64,000 nucleotides of DNA, from positions 3,286,001 through 3,350,000 of the forward strand of contig NZ_QFFJ01000001.1 in the NCBI RefSeq assembly GCF_003308995.1. The letters are read 5' to 3'. Shown piece by piece: positions 1 to 8,143 of the stretch; the stretch's first letter is position 1, and every line of letters begins with the position of its first letter. Source of the DNA: Chitinophaga flava. Lineage in GTDB: Bacteria; Bacteroidota; Bacteroidia; Chitinophagales; Chitinophagaceae. A program made the position numbers and the translations under genes. The notes below the pieces were generated by a model, which made no database searches, had not been told where the DNA came from, and saw only the letters and a program-made list of their open reading frames with translations.

Positions 1-49
1 AACAAACTGTTATCCAACGTTTTATCATCTTGTTATTTTGAAGCAATTT

Positions 50-667
50 TTAGGAAATCGCGTCATAACTACCGAGGCCTTCCCTGATCAGTTCCGGTTC
101 CGGACCAGTACAATCCACCACCGTTGAAAATGCCATCCCGCCAGGACCTCCATCCACCACAATATCTACCACCTTCCCGAATTTCTCATAAATGATTTCC
201 GGGTCCGTATATTCTTCCACGTAGTGTTCTATCGGCAGGGTAGTACTCATCAGCGGATTATCCAGTTCTTTTACGATTGTTCTGCAGATATTATTGTCCG
301 GCACCCTGATACCCACAGTGTCCTTTTTGGTTTTCAGCAACTTGGGTACCATTTTGCTTGCTGGCAGGATAAAAGTATAAGGGCCGGGCAACGCTTTTTT
401 CAACATTCTGAACACCGGTGTGTCTACACTTTTGGCGTAGTCAGACAGATGACTGAGGTCATAGCAGATAAAGGAAAAATGCGCCTTTTTAGGATCTATC
501 TGTTTGATACGGGCTATCCGTTCAATCGCCTTGTGCTGGGTAATATCACAGCCCAGGCCATATACGGTATCTGTAGGATAGATGATGATACCTCCGTCTC
601 TGAGGCATTCGATGATCGTTTTAATATGACGGGGATTCGGATTTTCAGGGTGTACGTTCAACAGCAT
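50..667 (-). CDS. L-threonylcarbamoyladenylate synthase (Sua5/YrdC/TsaC family)
   Basis: 205 aa covering a single YrdC domain. The family makes threonylcarbamoyl-AMP from threonine, bicarbonate and ATP, the first step of the t6A37 modification of ANN-decoding tRNAs in the cytoplasm. The N-terminal GGIIIYPTDTVYGLGCD segment (about residues 25-41) is the classic YrdC signature, and later KTKKDTVGIRVPD and STTLP segments also fit. It lacks the C-terminal Sua5 domain, so it is the short form. The ATG at 667 gives a normal N-terminus. The gene stands alone and diverges from the transglycosylase gene to its right. Family assignment is firm; the choice between the tsaC and yrdC names is not. Confidence 0.93.
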   Translation of the reverse strand: MLLNVHPENPNPRHIKTIIECLRDGGIIIYPTDTVYGLGCDITQHKAIERIARIKQIDPKKAHFSFICYDLSHLSDYAKSVDTPVFRMLKKALPGPYTFILPASKMVPKLLKTKKDTVGIRVPDNNICRTIVKELDNPLMSTTLPIEHYVEEYTDPEIIYEKFGKVVDIVVDGGPGGMAFSTVVDCTGPEPELIREGLGSYDAIS

Positions 668-839
668 AACATAAAAATTAGAAATGAAAAATGCTCAATG
701 ACAACCAGTGCAGTATTCGTTTGCTGCTACTGTAAATTTACCAAATTATATCCTCACAATAACTTAATCTGCAATTTGTAATTCATAATTCCACAATTAC
801 TTCCTACCTTTCAGCCCGATTTTTCTAAACCTACGTTGA

Positions 840-1556
840 ATGAAGTTAAAAGGCATTGTCCCCAGAACGTGGAGAAGATTGAAACGGGTATTGCTGGTCC
901 TATTTGTCGCACAATTAGTCTACATTATCATACTACGGTGGGTGAATCCACCGATTACGCTCACTATGATATCCAGCTGGTTCAGCTTGTGGGGCACAGA
1001 CAAAACGCTTCACAAAACCTGGGTCAGCTATGATGAAATATCCCAGCACGCCAAACTGGCTGTCATCGCCAGCGAAGACCAGCTCTTCCCTGATCACGAT
1101 GGCTTTGATTACAAATCCATCGAAAAAGCGATGAAACACAACCAAACCAGCAAGAAGATAAGAGGCGCCAGCACTATCAGTCAGCAGGTGGCTAAAAATG
1201 TGTTTCTTTGGCAAGGTCGTAGTTGGGTACGAAAAGGGTTGGAAGTGTATTTCACTTTTATGATCGAAAAGATCTGGGGTAAACAGCGTATACTGGAAAT
1301 GTATCTCAATGTGGCCCAAACGGGCGACGGCATCTTTGGTATAGAAGCTGCAGCGCAGGCTTACTATAACAAGAATGCCGCCAGTCTGAACCGGGAAGAA
1401 TCAGCCATGATTGCGGCCAGTCTTCCCAATCCGGTAAAGTATACTGTTAATCCACCGGCCCGGATCACCGCCTGGAGACAGCGGAAGATATTGATACAGA
1501 TGCGTAACCTCGCGCCGGACCCGGATATCATGGAGCTCGTTACCGGTCTCAAATAA
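840..1556 (+). CDS. mtgA: Monofunctional biosynthetic peptidoglycan transglycosylase
   Basis: 238 aa. An N-terminal hydrophobic helix (about residues 15-35, LLVLFVAQLVYIIILRW) anchors a periplasmic GT51 domain. Motifs seen are ASEDQLFPDHDGFD, with the catalytic Glu in the usual ASED context, GASTISQQVAKN and KQRILEMYLNVAQ, all GT51 signatures. There is no transpeptidase domain, so it matches MtgA and not a class A PBP. It polymerises lipid II into glycan strands at the inner membrane. Its stop lies 3 bp from the stop of the convergent kinase gene, so the two share almost no intergenic DNA. Confidence 0.95.
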   Translation: MKLKGIVPRTWRRLKRVLLVLFVAQLVYIIILRWVNPPITLTMISSWFSLWGTDKTLHKTWVSYDEISQHAKLAVIASEDQLFPDHDGFDYKSIEKAMKHNQTSKKIRGASTISQQVAKNVFLWQGRSWVRKGLEVYFTFMIEKIWGKQRILEMYLNVAQTGDGIFGIEAAAQAYYNKNAASLNREESAMIAASLPNPVKYTVNPPARITAWRQRKILIQMRNLAPDPDIMELVTGLK

Positions 1557-1559
1557 TCC

Positions 1560-2081
1560 CTACGATTGTAGCAACCGCGTTACCGCTTCAATAGCCTGCG
1601 TTTCCCTTTGCTGATAACTACCTCGTATATCCGTCCAGGTTACCCCGGACTGCATCACGATATCCCTGTATACCTGATAGAAATAGGTCCTCATCTCCGG
1701 ATCAGGATATTCGCGCTGGGGATCTTCTTCCCAAGGCAGGTCTATATAGGTAAGCAGATAATGATCGCATTGCTGTGATGCTATTTCCTTCAGGATGCGG
1801 GGATCGCATTCCTGATATTTATGTTCACTCCACACTTTTATCACATACAGATCGGTATCACAGATCAGCACCTGATTGGCTCTGGCGGCCCGTTCATGTT
1901 CCAGCCGGAGCTGCCCTTCGGCAATCGTCAGCAGATCCTGCTGTTCGTAGGGGCGTGACAGTTCCTCCAGGTATTCACGGGCGTATTCCGGTGTCCATAC
2001 TGTATGAAAATGTTCCGCAAGTTTTGCGCTGAGGGTGCTTTTGCCTGTAGACTCAGGCCCTATGACTACTACTTTTTTCAT
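1560..2081 (-). CDS. NadR-type ribosylnicotinamide kinase / AAA family ATPase
   Basis: 173 aa P-loop kinase. Walker A is GPESTGKST (about residues 8-16), followed by TPEYAREYLEEL, which is characteristic of the C-terminal ribosylnicotinamide kinase domain of NadR, and a CDTDLYVIKVW segment. The N-terminal NMN adenylyltransferase and HTH regions of full NadR are absent, so this is a stand-alone kinase. It overlaps the end of pnuC by 4 bp (2078-2081), so the two are co-transcribed and probably coupled. Inferred role: phosphorylation of nicotinamide riboside imported by PnuC, trapping it as NMN. Confidence 0.85.
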   Translation of the reverse strand: MKKVVVIGPESTGKSTLSAKLAEHFHTVWTPEYAREYLEELSRPYEQQDLLTIAEGQLRLEHERAARANQVLICDTDLYVIKVWSEHKYQECDPRILKEIASQQCDHYLLTYIDLPWEEDPQREYPDPEMRTYFYQVYRDIVMQSGVTWTDIRGSYQQRETQAIEAVTRLLQS

Positions 2082-2701
2082 GACTGCGTTATTTCCTGTT
2101 CCAGCACTGCCTTACGCCAGCTGAGATATCCGAAGATAGCGATGATAAACAAAAAGATGGTCAGGAAAGCGGTGAGGTACAGATGCTTGTAAAACAACAG
2201 CGGTACCGCTACAAAGTTGGATATGTTGAGTAGTATCCAGTTTTCCAGTTTTCTTTTGGCCAGCAGCCACATGCCACCGCAGGCCGTAGCAGAAATGAAG
2301 GCATCCATCACCGGCACATTGGAATCGGAGAAATTGGCCAACAGTATATAAAAAACAGCCCATCCCGTCAGGGCGATGAAGATCGCCATGGTCATCTCCC
2401 GTGGAGTGCTCCGGCTGATCTTCACCGCTGGTTTGGCCGGGCCTTGCCGGGCCCAGTATACCCATCCATAAATACTCATCACCAGGTAATAGGCATTGAG
2501 CGTAGCGTCTGCATAGAGTTTAAAGTGTTCTCTGGACAGGAGATAGGTATAAATACCGGTACTGATGATACCGGTAGGATATACGAGAATATTGTTTTTT
2601 TTCTGGAAGATGACCGACAATACGGCAAATAACACTGCAATAGCTTCCAGCCATGTCATTTCATGAAAGCTGTTTTGCAAACCCGCTATGATATCATTCA
2701 T
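2078..2701 (-). CDS. pnuC: Nicotinamide riboside transporter PnuC
   Basis: 207 aa, about seven predicted membrane helices. Family hallmarks include NILVYPTGIISTGIYTYL, YGWVYWARQG near the middle, and a C-terminal YLSWRKA. PnuC proteins carry nicotinamide riboside across the inner membrane by facilitated diffusion. Transport is driven by intracellular phosphorylation, which fits the overlapping downstream NadR-type kinase gene. Together they form a two-gene NAD salvage operon read leftward. I saw no NAD-sensing leader element upstream, where only about 30 bp separates pnuC from the PNGase F gene. Confidence 0.93.
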   Translation of the reverse strand: MNDIIAGLQNSFHEMTWLEAIAVLFAVLSVIFQKKNNILVYPTGIISTGIYTYLLSREHFKLYADATLNAYYLVMSIYGWVYWARQGPAKPAVKISRSTPREMTMAIFIALTGWAVFYILLANFSDSNVPVMDAFISATACGGMWLLAKRKLENWILLNISNFVAVPLLFYKHLYLTAFLTIFLFIIAIFGYLSWRKAVLEQEITQS

Positions 2702-2731
2702 AAAACAAATGTAAGTATTGCAGCGAATGAA

Positions 2732-4429
2732 TTATTTTTTCAATGTACCGATCAGTGTTCCGGACACATCCCAGAAACTCTGGCTGGTGCCGGCTGGAGC
2801 GCCCTGCGGAATGGCCACGCGGATGGTGTGCACTCCCGGCGTCATGTCTGGCAGTGAAATAAATACTGGTGATGTCAGCGTACCAGGGCACCAGTTGGAA
2901 CGGCTCAGGTCTGAAGAAGACAGTCCGTTACCAAAGTTGCCGGATGCAGGATTAGACAGGCGGTAAGTTCCACAGTCAGTGCGCCATGGAATGAAATGAT
3001 ACACCCTTTTTCCGTCCGCAAATATTTCATTCTGCTTGGGATTAAATTCATCGCCGCCGCCCCAGCCGCCGTGGCCGGTGGTGATATAACGCAGTTGCAG
3101 ATTACGGATACCTTCAGGGATATTAACAGTTACGGTCAGGGAATCCTTATCAAAGAGAGAAGGATATTCCTGTCCGGCCATCTCCATCAGGTTGGTAGTG
3201 TTGAAGATGGGGAGGCTCCAGTTGGGTGTGGATGTGTTTTCATCTTCCCCATCGCCGGGATAGTATTTAAAGCGGAGGCTTACTTTATGGCCGCCTTTGT
3301 CGTAGTTACCGATGTATACGCCCAGCCATACTTCTCCTTGTAATCTGTGTTGCAGTTCGGTGATATCCTGTTTGTACATCACGGAATCAGCCCAGTGATA
3401 ACCTTTGATTTTCACCTGATCGTTGAAATGATGTACACCAAATGGGGTGAAAAAGCGGAGTATTTCCAGCGCAGGCTGATAGTTGTCTGTTGCCACCATG
3501 CCCTGATATTGTTTACCGTTTCTGGCGGTAAACAATGGCAATGCAGCAGCGCCTTTACGGAGGCCGTCCAGGAAGGAAGATGCTTTGTCGGTAGGGATCA
3601 TGAATACAGAGCCGGTACGGTCATAGGCGTCACCGTTAGAGTATTGCACCAGTTCAGCAAACATGGTTTCTCCCTTTTTAGCGGCTGGCAGTTTTACCTT
3701 TTTGAGGATCACGGTACCACCGGCATAGTGGTAGGTGAGGCCGGTCTGGTCATCAGCAGGATTAGTGTTGTTATTGCCCCAGCTGATCTGTTCCTGTTCA
3801 AACACCGGCAGGGTGGTGTAGCGGCTGTCGATGACTTCGCGCATATAGGCGGCATCGTCTACTTGTTGTCCGAATTGGGAAGGCCAGGCCAGTTCTGCTG
3901 GTGTAATTTTGCGGTAAGTGATCTGTTTGGCGAAGGTTTCGCTGTTGCCGTTGCGTACTATTTTGAGAACCAGGCCCAGTCCGGGTGCGATGGTAAGATT
4001 GGGTGTTCCTTTGAGGGCCAGTTTATCGGTGTACCAAACTTCGATGGTGTTGGAGCGGATAAAGAGGCGGGCTTTTTTGCATACATGGCCCAGGATGGTG
4101 TCGGTACCGGGCAGCAGTTCGGCCTGTGTATATTCTCCAAAAGGTTTCTTTAGCGTGTAGATGTTCCCGTTAGGAGTGCCAAGCACCTGATAGGTATTTT
4201 TTTCGGTCAGGTCGAGGTATTGTTGTTCTTTGGGAGCGGGGCCTCCGGGAATGATATGTGCCCTGTTGTGGTCGATGATCAGTTGCAGTCCGTTACCGAA
4301 TTCTTTTCCGTTGCTGCGCATCCCGTAGGTGATAATGGCAGCGCTGCTGTCGATGTTCTTCTTTTTTTGTGCCTGTACCGGCTGGGCAGCTATGGCCAGT
4401 CCGGTCAACAAAACCAGTAATCCTTTCAT
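2732..4429 (-). CDS. Secreted peptide-N-glycosidase F-like amidase (PNGase F, long form)
   Basis: 565 aa from the ATG at 4429, which begins a clean signal peptide (MKGLLVLLTGLAIAAQPVQAQ). A longer in-frame start at 4489 would run through the terminator of the upstream gene and is rejected. The C-terminal half has the PNGase F fold signature: GGWGGGDEFNP, an IPWRTDCGTY segment, then SNWCPG, matching the Trp/Cys/Asp-rich core and NWCPG-like end of the Elizabethkingia enzyme. The extra N-terminal region of about 300 aa resembles the size of the longer PNGase F-II type with its bowl-like domain. The enzyme would cleave intact N-glycans from asparagine of glycoproteins outside the inner membrane. 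Catalytic residues were not mapped by alignment. Confidence 0.82.
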   Translation of the reverse strand: MKGLLVLLTGLAIAAQPVQAQKKKNIDSSAAIITYGMRSNGKEFGNGLQLIIDHNRAHIIPGGPAPKEQQYLDLTEKNTYQVLGTPNGNIYTLKKPFGEYTQAELLPGTDTILGHVCKKARLFIRSNTIEVWYTDKLALKGTPNLTIAPGLGLVLKIVRNGNSETFAKQITYRKITPAELAWPSQFGQQVDDAAYMREVIDSRYTTLPVFEQEQISWGNNNTNPADDQTGLTYHYAGGTVILKKVKLPAAKKGETMFAELVQYSNGDAYDRTGSVFMIPTDKASSFLDGLRKGAAALPLFTARNGKQYQGMVATDNYQPALEILRFFTPFGVHHFNDQVKIKGYHWADSVMYKQDITELQHRLQGEVWLGVYIGNYDKGGHKVSLRFKYYPGDGEDENTSTPNWSLPIFNTTNLMEMAGQEYPSLFDKDSLTVTVNIPEGIRNLQLRYITTGHGGWGGGDEFNPKQNEIFADGKRVYHFIPWRTDCGTYRLSNPASGNFGNGLSSSDLSRSNWCPGTLTSPVFISLPDMTPGVHTIRVAIPQGAPAGTSQSFWDVSGTLIGTLKK

Positions 4430-4450
4430 TGTCGCTATTTCTAAAACGTA

Positions 4451-4486
4451 AAAATAAAAAAGCACAGCCAATAAAGACTGTGCTTT
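4451..4486 (-). terminator. Rho-independent terminator of the nfu gene
   Basis: Arms AAAGCACAG (4459-4467) and CTGTGCTTT (4478-4486) form a 9-bp stem. Read leftward, the stem is followed by a T-rich run (the complement of 4451-4460). It sits 30 bp past the nfu stop and upstream of the preferred PNGase F start. Confidence 0.7.
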
Positions 4487-4516
4487 CATTTAACACTATC
4501 ATTCACTCAACTATGG

Positions 4517-5113
4517 CTATTCTGCTTCTGCCACTACTTCCTTCACTTCAGGGATCATACGTTTCATCATCCCTTCAATACCGGATTTCAGCGTAATCAT
4601 GGAAGACGGGCAGCCTGAGCAGGAACCCTGCAACATCAGTGTAACCGTACCGGCATCATAGCCTTTGAACTGAATGGCACCGCCATCCATTTCTACCGCA
4701 GGTTTCACATAGTTTTCCAGCAGTTCCTTAATTCTTTTTACTACGTCGCTGTCATCAGCACTTACGGCGTTGCTGGCGGTGGATTTGGTCACTACCACTT
4801 CGTCTTCGTTGATAACAGGGCGGTTATCCTCCAGGTACTCCTTCAGGAAGGCTTTTACCGTAGGGATTATATCGTTCCAGTCTGTTTCACTGGTTTTAGT
4901 AAGCGTAATGAAGTTAGCCATGATGAATACTCCCCTGATGAAAGGGAAGCTGAACAATTCCATCGCCAGGGGTGATGGTTTTGCGCTGGCTTCATCCGGA
5001 AAATCAATGCTTTTGCCCGGATACAACAGTTTGTTAGCCACAAACTTCATTGTTTCCGGATTGGGTGTCATTTCTGTATATATGCTGATGATCGGATTTC
5101 CTGTTTTAATCAT
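4517..5113 (-). CDS. NifU family Fe-S cluster scaffold/carrier protein (Nfu)
   Basis: 198 aa with two domains. The N-terminal Nfu-N domain starts with TEMTPNPETMKFV and includes SPLAMELFSFPFIRGVFI. The C-terminal NifU-like domain has VKPAVEMDGGAIQFKGYD and the cluster-binding CSGCPSS motif (CxxC). Such proteins carry 4Fe-4S clusters to client apoproteins. Clients within this window could include glutamate synthase and quinolinate synthase, but that link is only inference. It is transcribed leftward from a Bacteroidota-type -7 element at 5133-5140 and ends at a clear terminator. It diverges from ferritin, so two iron-related genes share an upstream region. Confidence 0.93.
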   Translation of the reverse strand: MIKTGNPIISIYTEMTPNPETMKFVANKLLYPGKSIDFPDEASAKPSPLAMELFSFPFIRGVFIMANFITLTKTSETDWNDIIPTVKAFLKEYLEDNRPVINEDEVVVTKSTASNAVSADDSDVVKRIKELLENYVKPAVEMDGGAIQFKGYDAGTVTLMLQGSCSGCPSSMITLKSGIEGMMKRMIPEVKEVVAEAE

Positions 5114-5132
5114 TTTATCCTAATTTTCCTGA

Positions 5133-5140
5133 CAAAGGTA
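5133..5140 (-). promoter_or_regulatory. Bacteroidota -7 promoter element for nfu
   Basis: On the minus strand this reads TACCTTTG, an exact match to the TAnnTTTG consensus, 20 nt upstream of the nfu start codon. No TTTG -33 element is obvious at the usual distance. Confidence 0.5.
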
Positions 5141-5269
5141 GCATTTTCCAGGCAGAATTTCTGCCCGGTCATGTGGAAAACCTCATCGAATTTTACAATA
5201 ACGTTATAAGCAGCAACAATACTATATCCACGCTGCCCCCTTCTCTTATTTACATTAAAATTTAAGGTC

Positions 5270-5785
5270 ATGTTATTGAAAGAACTCTCCGCAAAAATTG
5301 AAGCTGCCCTGAACCAGCAAGTAGAAATGGAAGCCGCCTCCTCTCAGTATTACCTCGCTATGGCCTCCTGGTCCGAAGTACAAGGCTATAACGGCGTTGC
5401 TCAGTTTCTTTACCGGCATTCTGATGAAGAAAGAGTGCATATGCTGAAACTGTTAAAATTCATCAATGAAAGAGGCGGACACGGCATTGTCCCCGCATTA
5501 AAACAACCCAGCCTGAAATTCAAAGACTTACATAATATTTTTGATCAGGTATATACCCACGAACTGAAAGTTTCCAAAGAAATCAACCACCTGGTAGACC
5601 TCTCCCTGCATGAAAAAGACTACGCGACCCACAATTTTATGCAGTGGTATGTGACCGAACAGATCGAAGAAGAGCGCATGGCCCGTCATATCCTCGACAA
5701 ACTGAAGATCATCGGTGAAGACAAAGGCGGCCTCTATAGCTTTGATCGGGACCTGGCCATTTTTAATACTGTCGATGGCCGATAA
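5270..5785 (+). CDS. Ferritin (non-haem, bacterial type)
   Basis: 171 aa four-helix-bundle ferritin. It shows the usual diiron pattern: EMEAASSQYYLAMASW in helix A, HSDEERVHMLKLL in helix B, and QWYVTEQIEEERMARHIL in helix D, with the expected Glu/His ligands. The length is typical of FtnA. It oxidises Fe(II) and stores ferric iron in a 24-mer shell in the cytoplasm. The ATG at 5270 gives the normal N-terminus. It lies upstream of methylglyoxal synthase, which has its own promoter-like element. Confidence 0.95.
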   Translation: MLLKELSAKIEAALNQQVEMEAASSQYYLAMASWSEVQGYNGVAQFLYRHSDEERVHMLKLLKFINERGGHGIVPALKQPSLKFKDLHNIFDQVYTHELKVSKEINHLVDLSLHEKDYATHNFMQWYVTEQIEEERMARHILDKLKIIGEDKGGLYSFDRDLAIFNTVDGR

Positions 5786-5826
5786 TATTATTAAAATTTT
5801 GCATTTATTTTTTACTGGCGGCTTAT

Positions 5827-5834
5827 TACTTTTG
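5827..5834 (+). promoter_or_regulatory. Bacteroidota -7 promoter element for mgsA
   Basis: TACTTTTG matches TAnnTTTG exactly and ends only 6 nt before the mgsA ATG at 5841. If used, transcription would start at or within a few bases of the start codon, giving a leaderless or nearly leaderless mRNA. Confidence 0.45.
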
Positions 5835-5840
5835 TAGCCT

Positions 5841-6293
5841 ATGCAGACAACAAAGACGCTGAAAGCACGCAAAAGGATAGCACTGATCGCACACGACCAT
5901 AAAAAGGCCGAACTGATTGAGTGGGCTACCTACAACAAAACAGTATTAAGCCGCCATGAACTATATGCTACCGGCACCACCGGCAAGCTGATAGAAGAGG
6001 CGCTGGACGTTTCTGTCAGGAAGCTGCTGAGCGGCCCTCTCGGCGGCGACCAGCAGATAGGCGCGCTGGTAGCGGAAGGAGCTCTCGATGTGATCATCTT
6101 CTTCTGGGACCCCATGGAAGCCCTGCCACACGATCCGGATATCAAGGCACTGCTGCGCCTGGGCGTAGTATGGAATATCCCCGTGGCCTGCAACCGCGCA
6201 TCTGCCGACTTCCTTCTCACATCTCCGTTGATGCATCAGGACTATGAAGTAATCCTTCCGGATTATTCTCAGTACATGCAGCGGAAAATCTAA
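5841..6293 (+). CDS. mgsA: Methylglyoxal synthase
   Basis: 150 aa, the full family length. Signatures are ALIAHDHKKAELIEW at the N-terminus, TGTTGKLIEE, GPLGGDQQIGALVAEG, which contains the catalytic Asp, and DPMEALPHDPDIKALLR followed by PVACNRASADFL. The enzyme converts dihydroxyacetone phosphate to methylglyoxal and phosphate, a bypass that relieves phosphate limitation and sugar-phosphate stress. No glyoxalase gene is adjacent in this window. Confidence 0.96.
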   Translation: MQTTKTLKARKRIALIAHDHKKAELIEWATYNKTVLSRHELYATGTTGKLIEEALDVSVRKLLSGPLGGDQQIGALVAEGALDVIIFFWDPMEALPHDPDIKALLRLGVVWNIPVACNRASADFLLTSPLMHQDYEVILPDYSQYMQRKI

Positions 6294-6330
6294 AACTGTT
6301 CCGTCTTTATAAATTCTCCTTCGTTACTGG

Positions 6331-6378
6331 CAATCACTCCTGCTCACGGAACCTTTCCGGGAGTGAGATTCTTTTTTG
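6331..6378 (+). terminator. Terminator downstream of mgsA
   Basis: Arms TCACTCC (6334-6340) and GGAGTGA (6360-6366) enclose a 19-nt loop and are followed by a six-T run (6372-6377). The loop is larger than usual, so the call is moderate. Confidence 0.5.
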
Positions 6379-6583
6379 CCATTTTATTAACACTCCTTAC
6401 CATCGCACAACATCCTGTGGCTGATATTATCCAGTCTCCATCCGGATTCGTGCATGCCAGGAAATGATAAAACAGGGTGTTTAAATACAAACGCTGATCA
6501 TACCAGCATAAGAATCATATAATTAGCGATAAAAACAGACTTCCTTTTTGCTATTTTCGCATCTTACGGTTTAAATAAGGTAG

Positions 6584-8125
6584 ATGTTGAAGCAATTATT
6601 AGCCGGCGTAGCCTTGTGTGTAGGCTTGGCGCAACAGGCATCGGCACAGTTACCCCCCAAAAGGGAAATGAGAGGGGTGTGGATCGCCACAGTGGAGAAT
6701 ATTGACTGGCCTTCCAGACGGGGCCTACCCACAGAGCAGCAGAAACAGGAATTCATTGATTTGCTAAATCAGATGCAGCGCAATGGCATGAATGCCGTGG
6801 TTGCACAGATACGTCCGGTAACAGACGCATTTTATGCATCCCCATACGAGCCCTGGTCTGAATACCTCACCGGCACTCAGGGACAGGCACCCAACCCATA
6901 TTATGATCCTCTTCAGTTTATGATTGAAGAAACGCATAAACGCGGTATGGAGTTTCATGCCTGGTTCAACCCCTACAGGGCCGTGTTTAATGTGAGCCGC
7001 AACAGTGTGGCCGCCAACCATATCACCCGCCTGAAGCCACAGTGGTTTCTGACTTACGATAACAAAAAGTACTTCGATCCGGGTATCCCAGAGGTAAGGA
7101 CCTATGTTACCATGATCGTGCGTGATGTGGTAAAACGTTATGATATAGATGCCGTCCACTTTGATGACTACTTTTATCCATACCGGGTGCCGGGCAAGGA
7201 GTTCCCCGATTATGTTTCCTACCGCCTGTATGGTAATGGTGTGATGAAAGACGACTGGCGCAGAGCCAACGTAGACGCCATCATTGAGATGCTGAGTGCA
7301 GCCATCAAGGCCGAAAAGCCCTGGGTGAAATTCGGGATCAGTCCCTTCGGCGTATGGCGTGATCGCAGCAAAGACCCTGAAGGCTCCTACACACATGGAG
7401 GCATGACCAATTATGATGATCTTTATGCAGATATATTAAAATGGCTGAAAAAAGGCTGGATAGACTATGCTGCCCCTCAATTGTACTGGGAACGTGGTCA
7501 CCGCCTCGCCGATTATGAAGTGTTGCTCAACTGGTGGAGCCAGCACGGATACGGCCGGAATATATTTATCGGTCATGGCGTATACCGGATAGGCAGCAGT
7601 GCCGCCTGGAAAAATCCGGACGAACTGCCCAGACAGATCGAAGAAGTCCGTACCCTCAACACCATTCAGGGTAGCATCTTCTACAGTGCCAAGTCTTTCA
7701 GAGGTAATCCCCTCGGTATAGAAGACTCCCTGCGCAACCATTTCTATAAATACCCGGCGCTGCGCCCGCTGATGCCCTGGCTGCCCAACACCACACCATA
7801 CCCTCCTTATTTTATAGATGCCTTTGAACGGCCGGGGGGACTGGAAATACACTGGTCAGATGACGATACTAGCGGCCGCACCAAACAATACGTACTGTAT
7901 CGTTTTGAGCAAAACGAACCTATTAACGTCAGCGACCCTACGAAAATACTGGCCATCCTGCCGCAGTCTTCTGATCCGGAATACAAAGACCTGACGTATG
8001 TAAAAGGTAAACTCTACACCTATGTAGTAACAGCACTCGACAGGCTTCAGAACGAAAGTCCGCTCAGCGAACCACTCAGGATGCAGATCCAGAACGGAAA
8101 GACGGCATTTGTCTTTGAACCATAA
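6584..8125 (+). CDS. Family 10-like glycosidase (GHL10/DUF187, YngK-like), secreted
   Basis: 513 aa with an N-terminal signal peptide (LLAGVALCVGLAQQASAQ). The body matches the GHL10 domain: REMRGVWIATVENIDWPS, NGMNAVVAQIRPVTDAFY, EFHAWFNPYRAV and DAVHFDDYFYPY, with acidic residues at the expected barrel ends. A C-terminal fibronectin-III-like region (about residues 410-505) follows, and the protein ends near LRMQIQNGK. Related proteins are putative polysaccharide or peptidoglycan-linked hydrolases; substrate is unknown. It is a single gene, convergent with the following hypothetical gene. Confidence 0.9.
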   Translation: MLKQLLAGVALCVGLAQQASAQLPPKREMRGVWIATVENIDWPSRRGLPTEQQKQEFIDLLNQMQRNGMNAVVAQIRPVTDAFYASPYEPWSEYLTGTQGQAPNPYYDPLQFMIEETHKRGMEFHAWFNPYRAVFNVSRNSVAANHITRLKPQWFLTYDNKKYFDPGIPEVRTYVTMIVRDVVKRYDIDAVHFDDYFYPYRVPGKEFPDYVSYRLYGNGVMKDDWRRANVDAIIEMLSAAIKAEKPWVKFGISPFGVWRDRSKDPEGSYTHGGMTNYDDLYADILKWLKKGWIDYAAPQLYWERGHRLADYEVLLNWWSQHGYGRNIFIGHGVYRIGSSAAWKNPDELPRQIEEVRTLNTIQGSIFYSAKSFRGNPLGIEDSLRNHFYKYPALRPLMPWLPNTTPYPPYFIDAFERPGGLEIHWSDDDTSGRTKQYVLYRFEQNEPINVSDPTKILAILPQSSDPEYKDLTYVKGKLYTYVVTALDRLQNESPLSEPLRMQIQNGKTAFVFEP

Positions 8126-8143
8126 TATTCAGAAACGGGCGTA

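Noticed and set aside
4430..4489. Longer start for the PNGase F gene
   Set aside because: It would place coding sequence over the nfu terminator hairpin and put 20 residues in front of a complete signal peptide.
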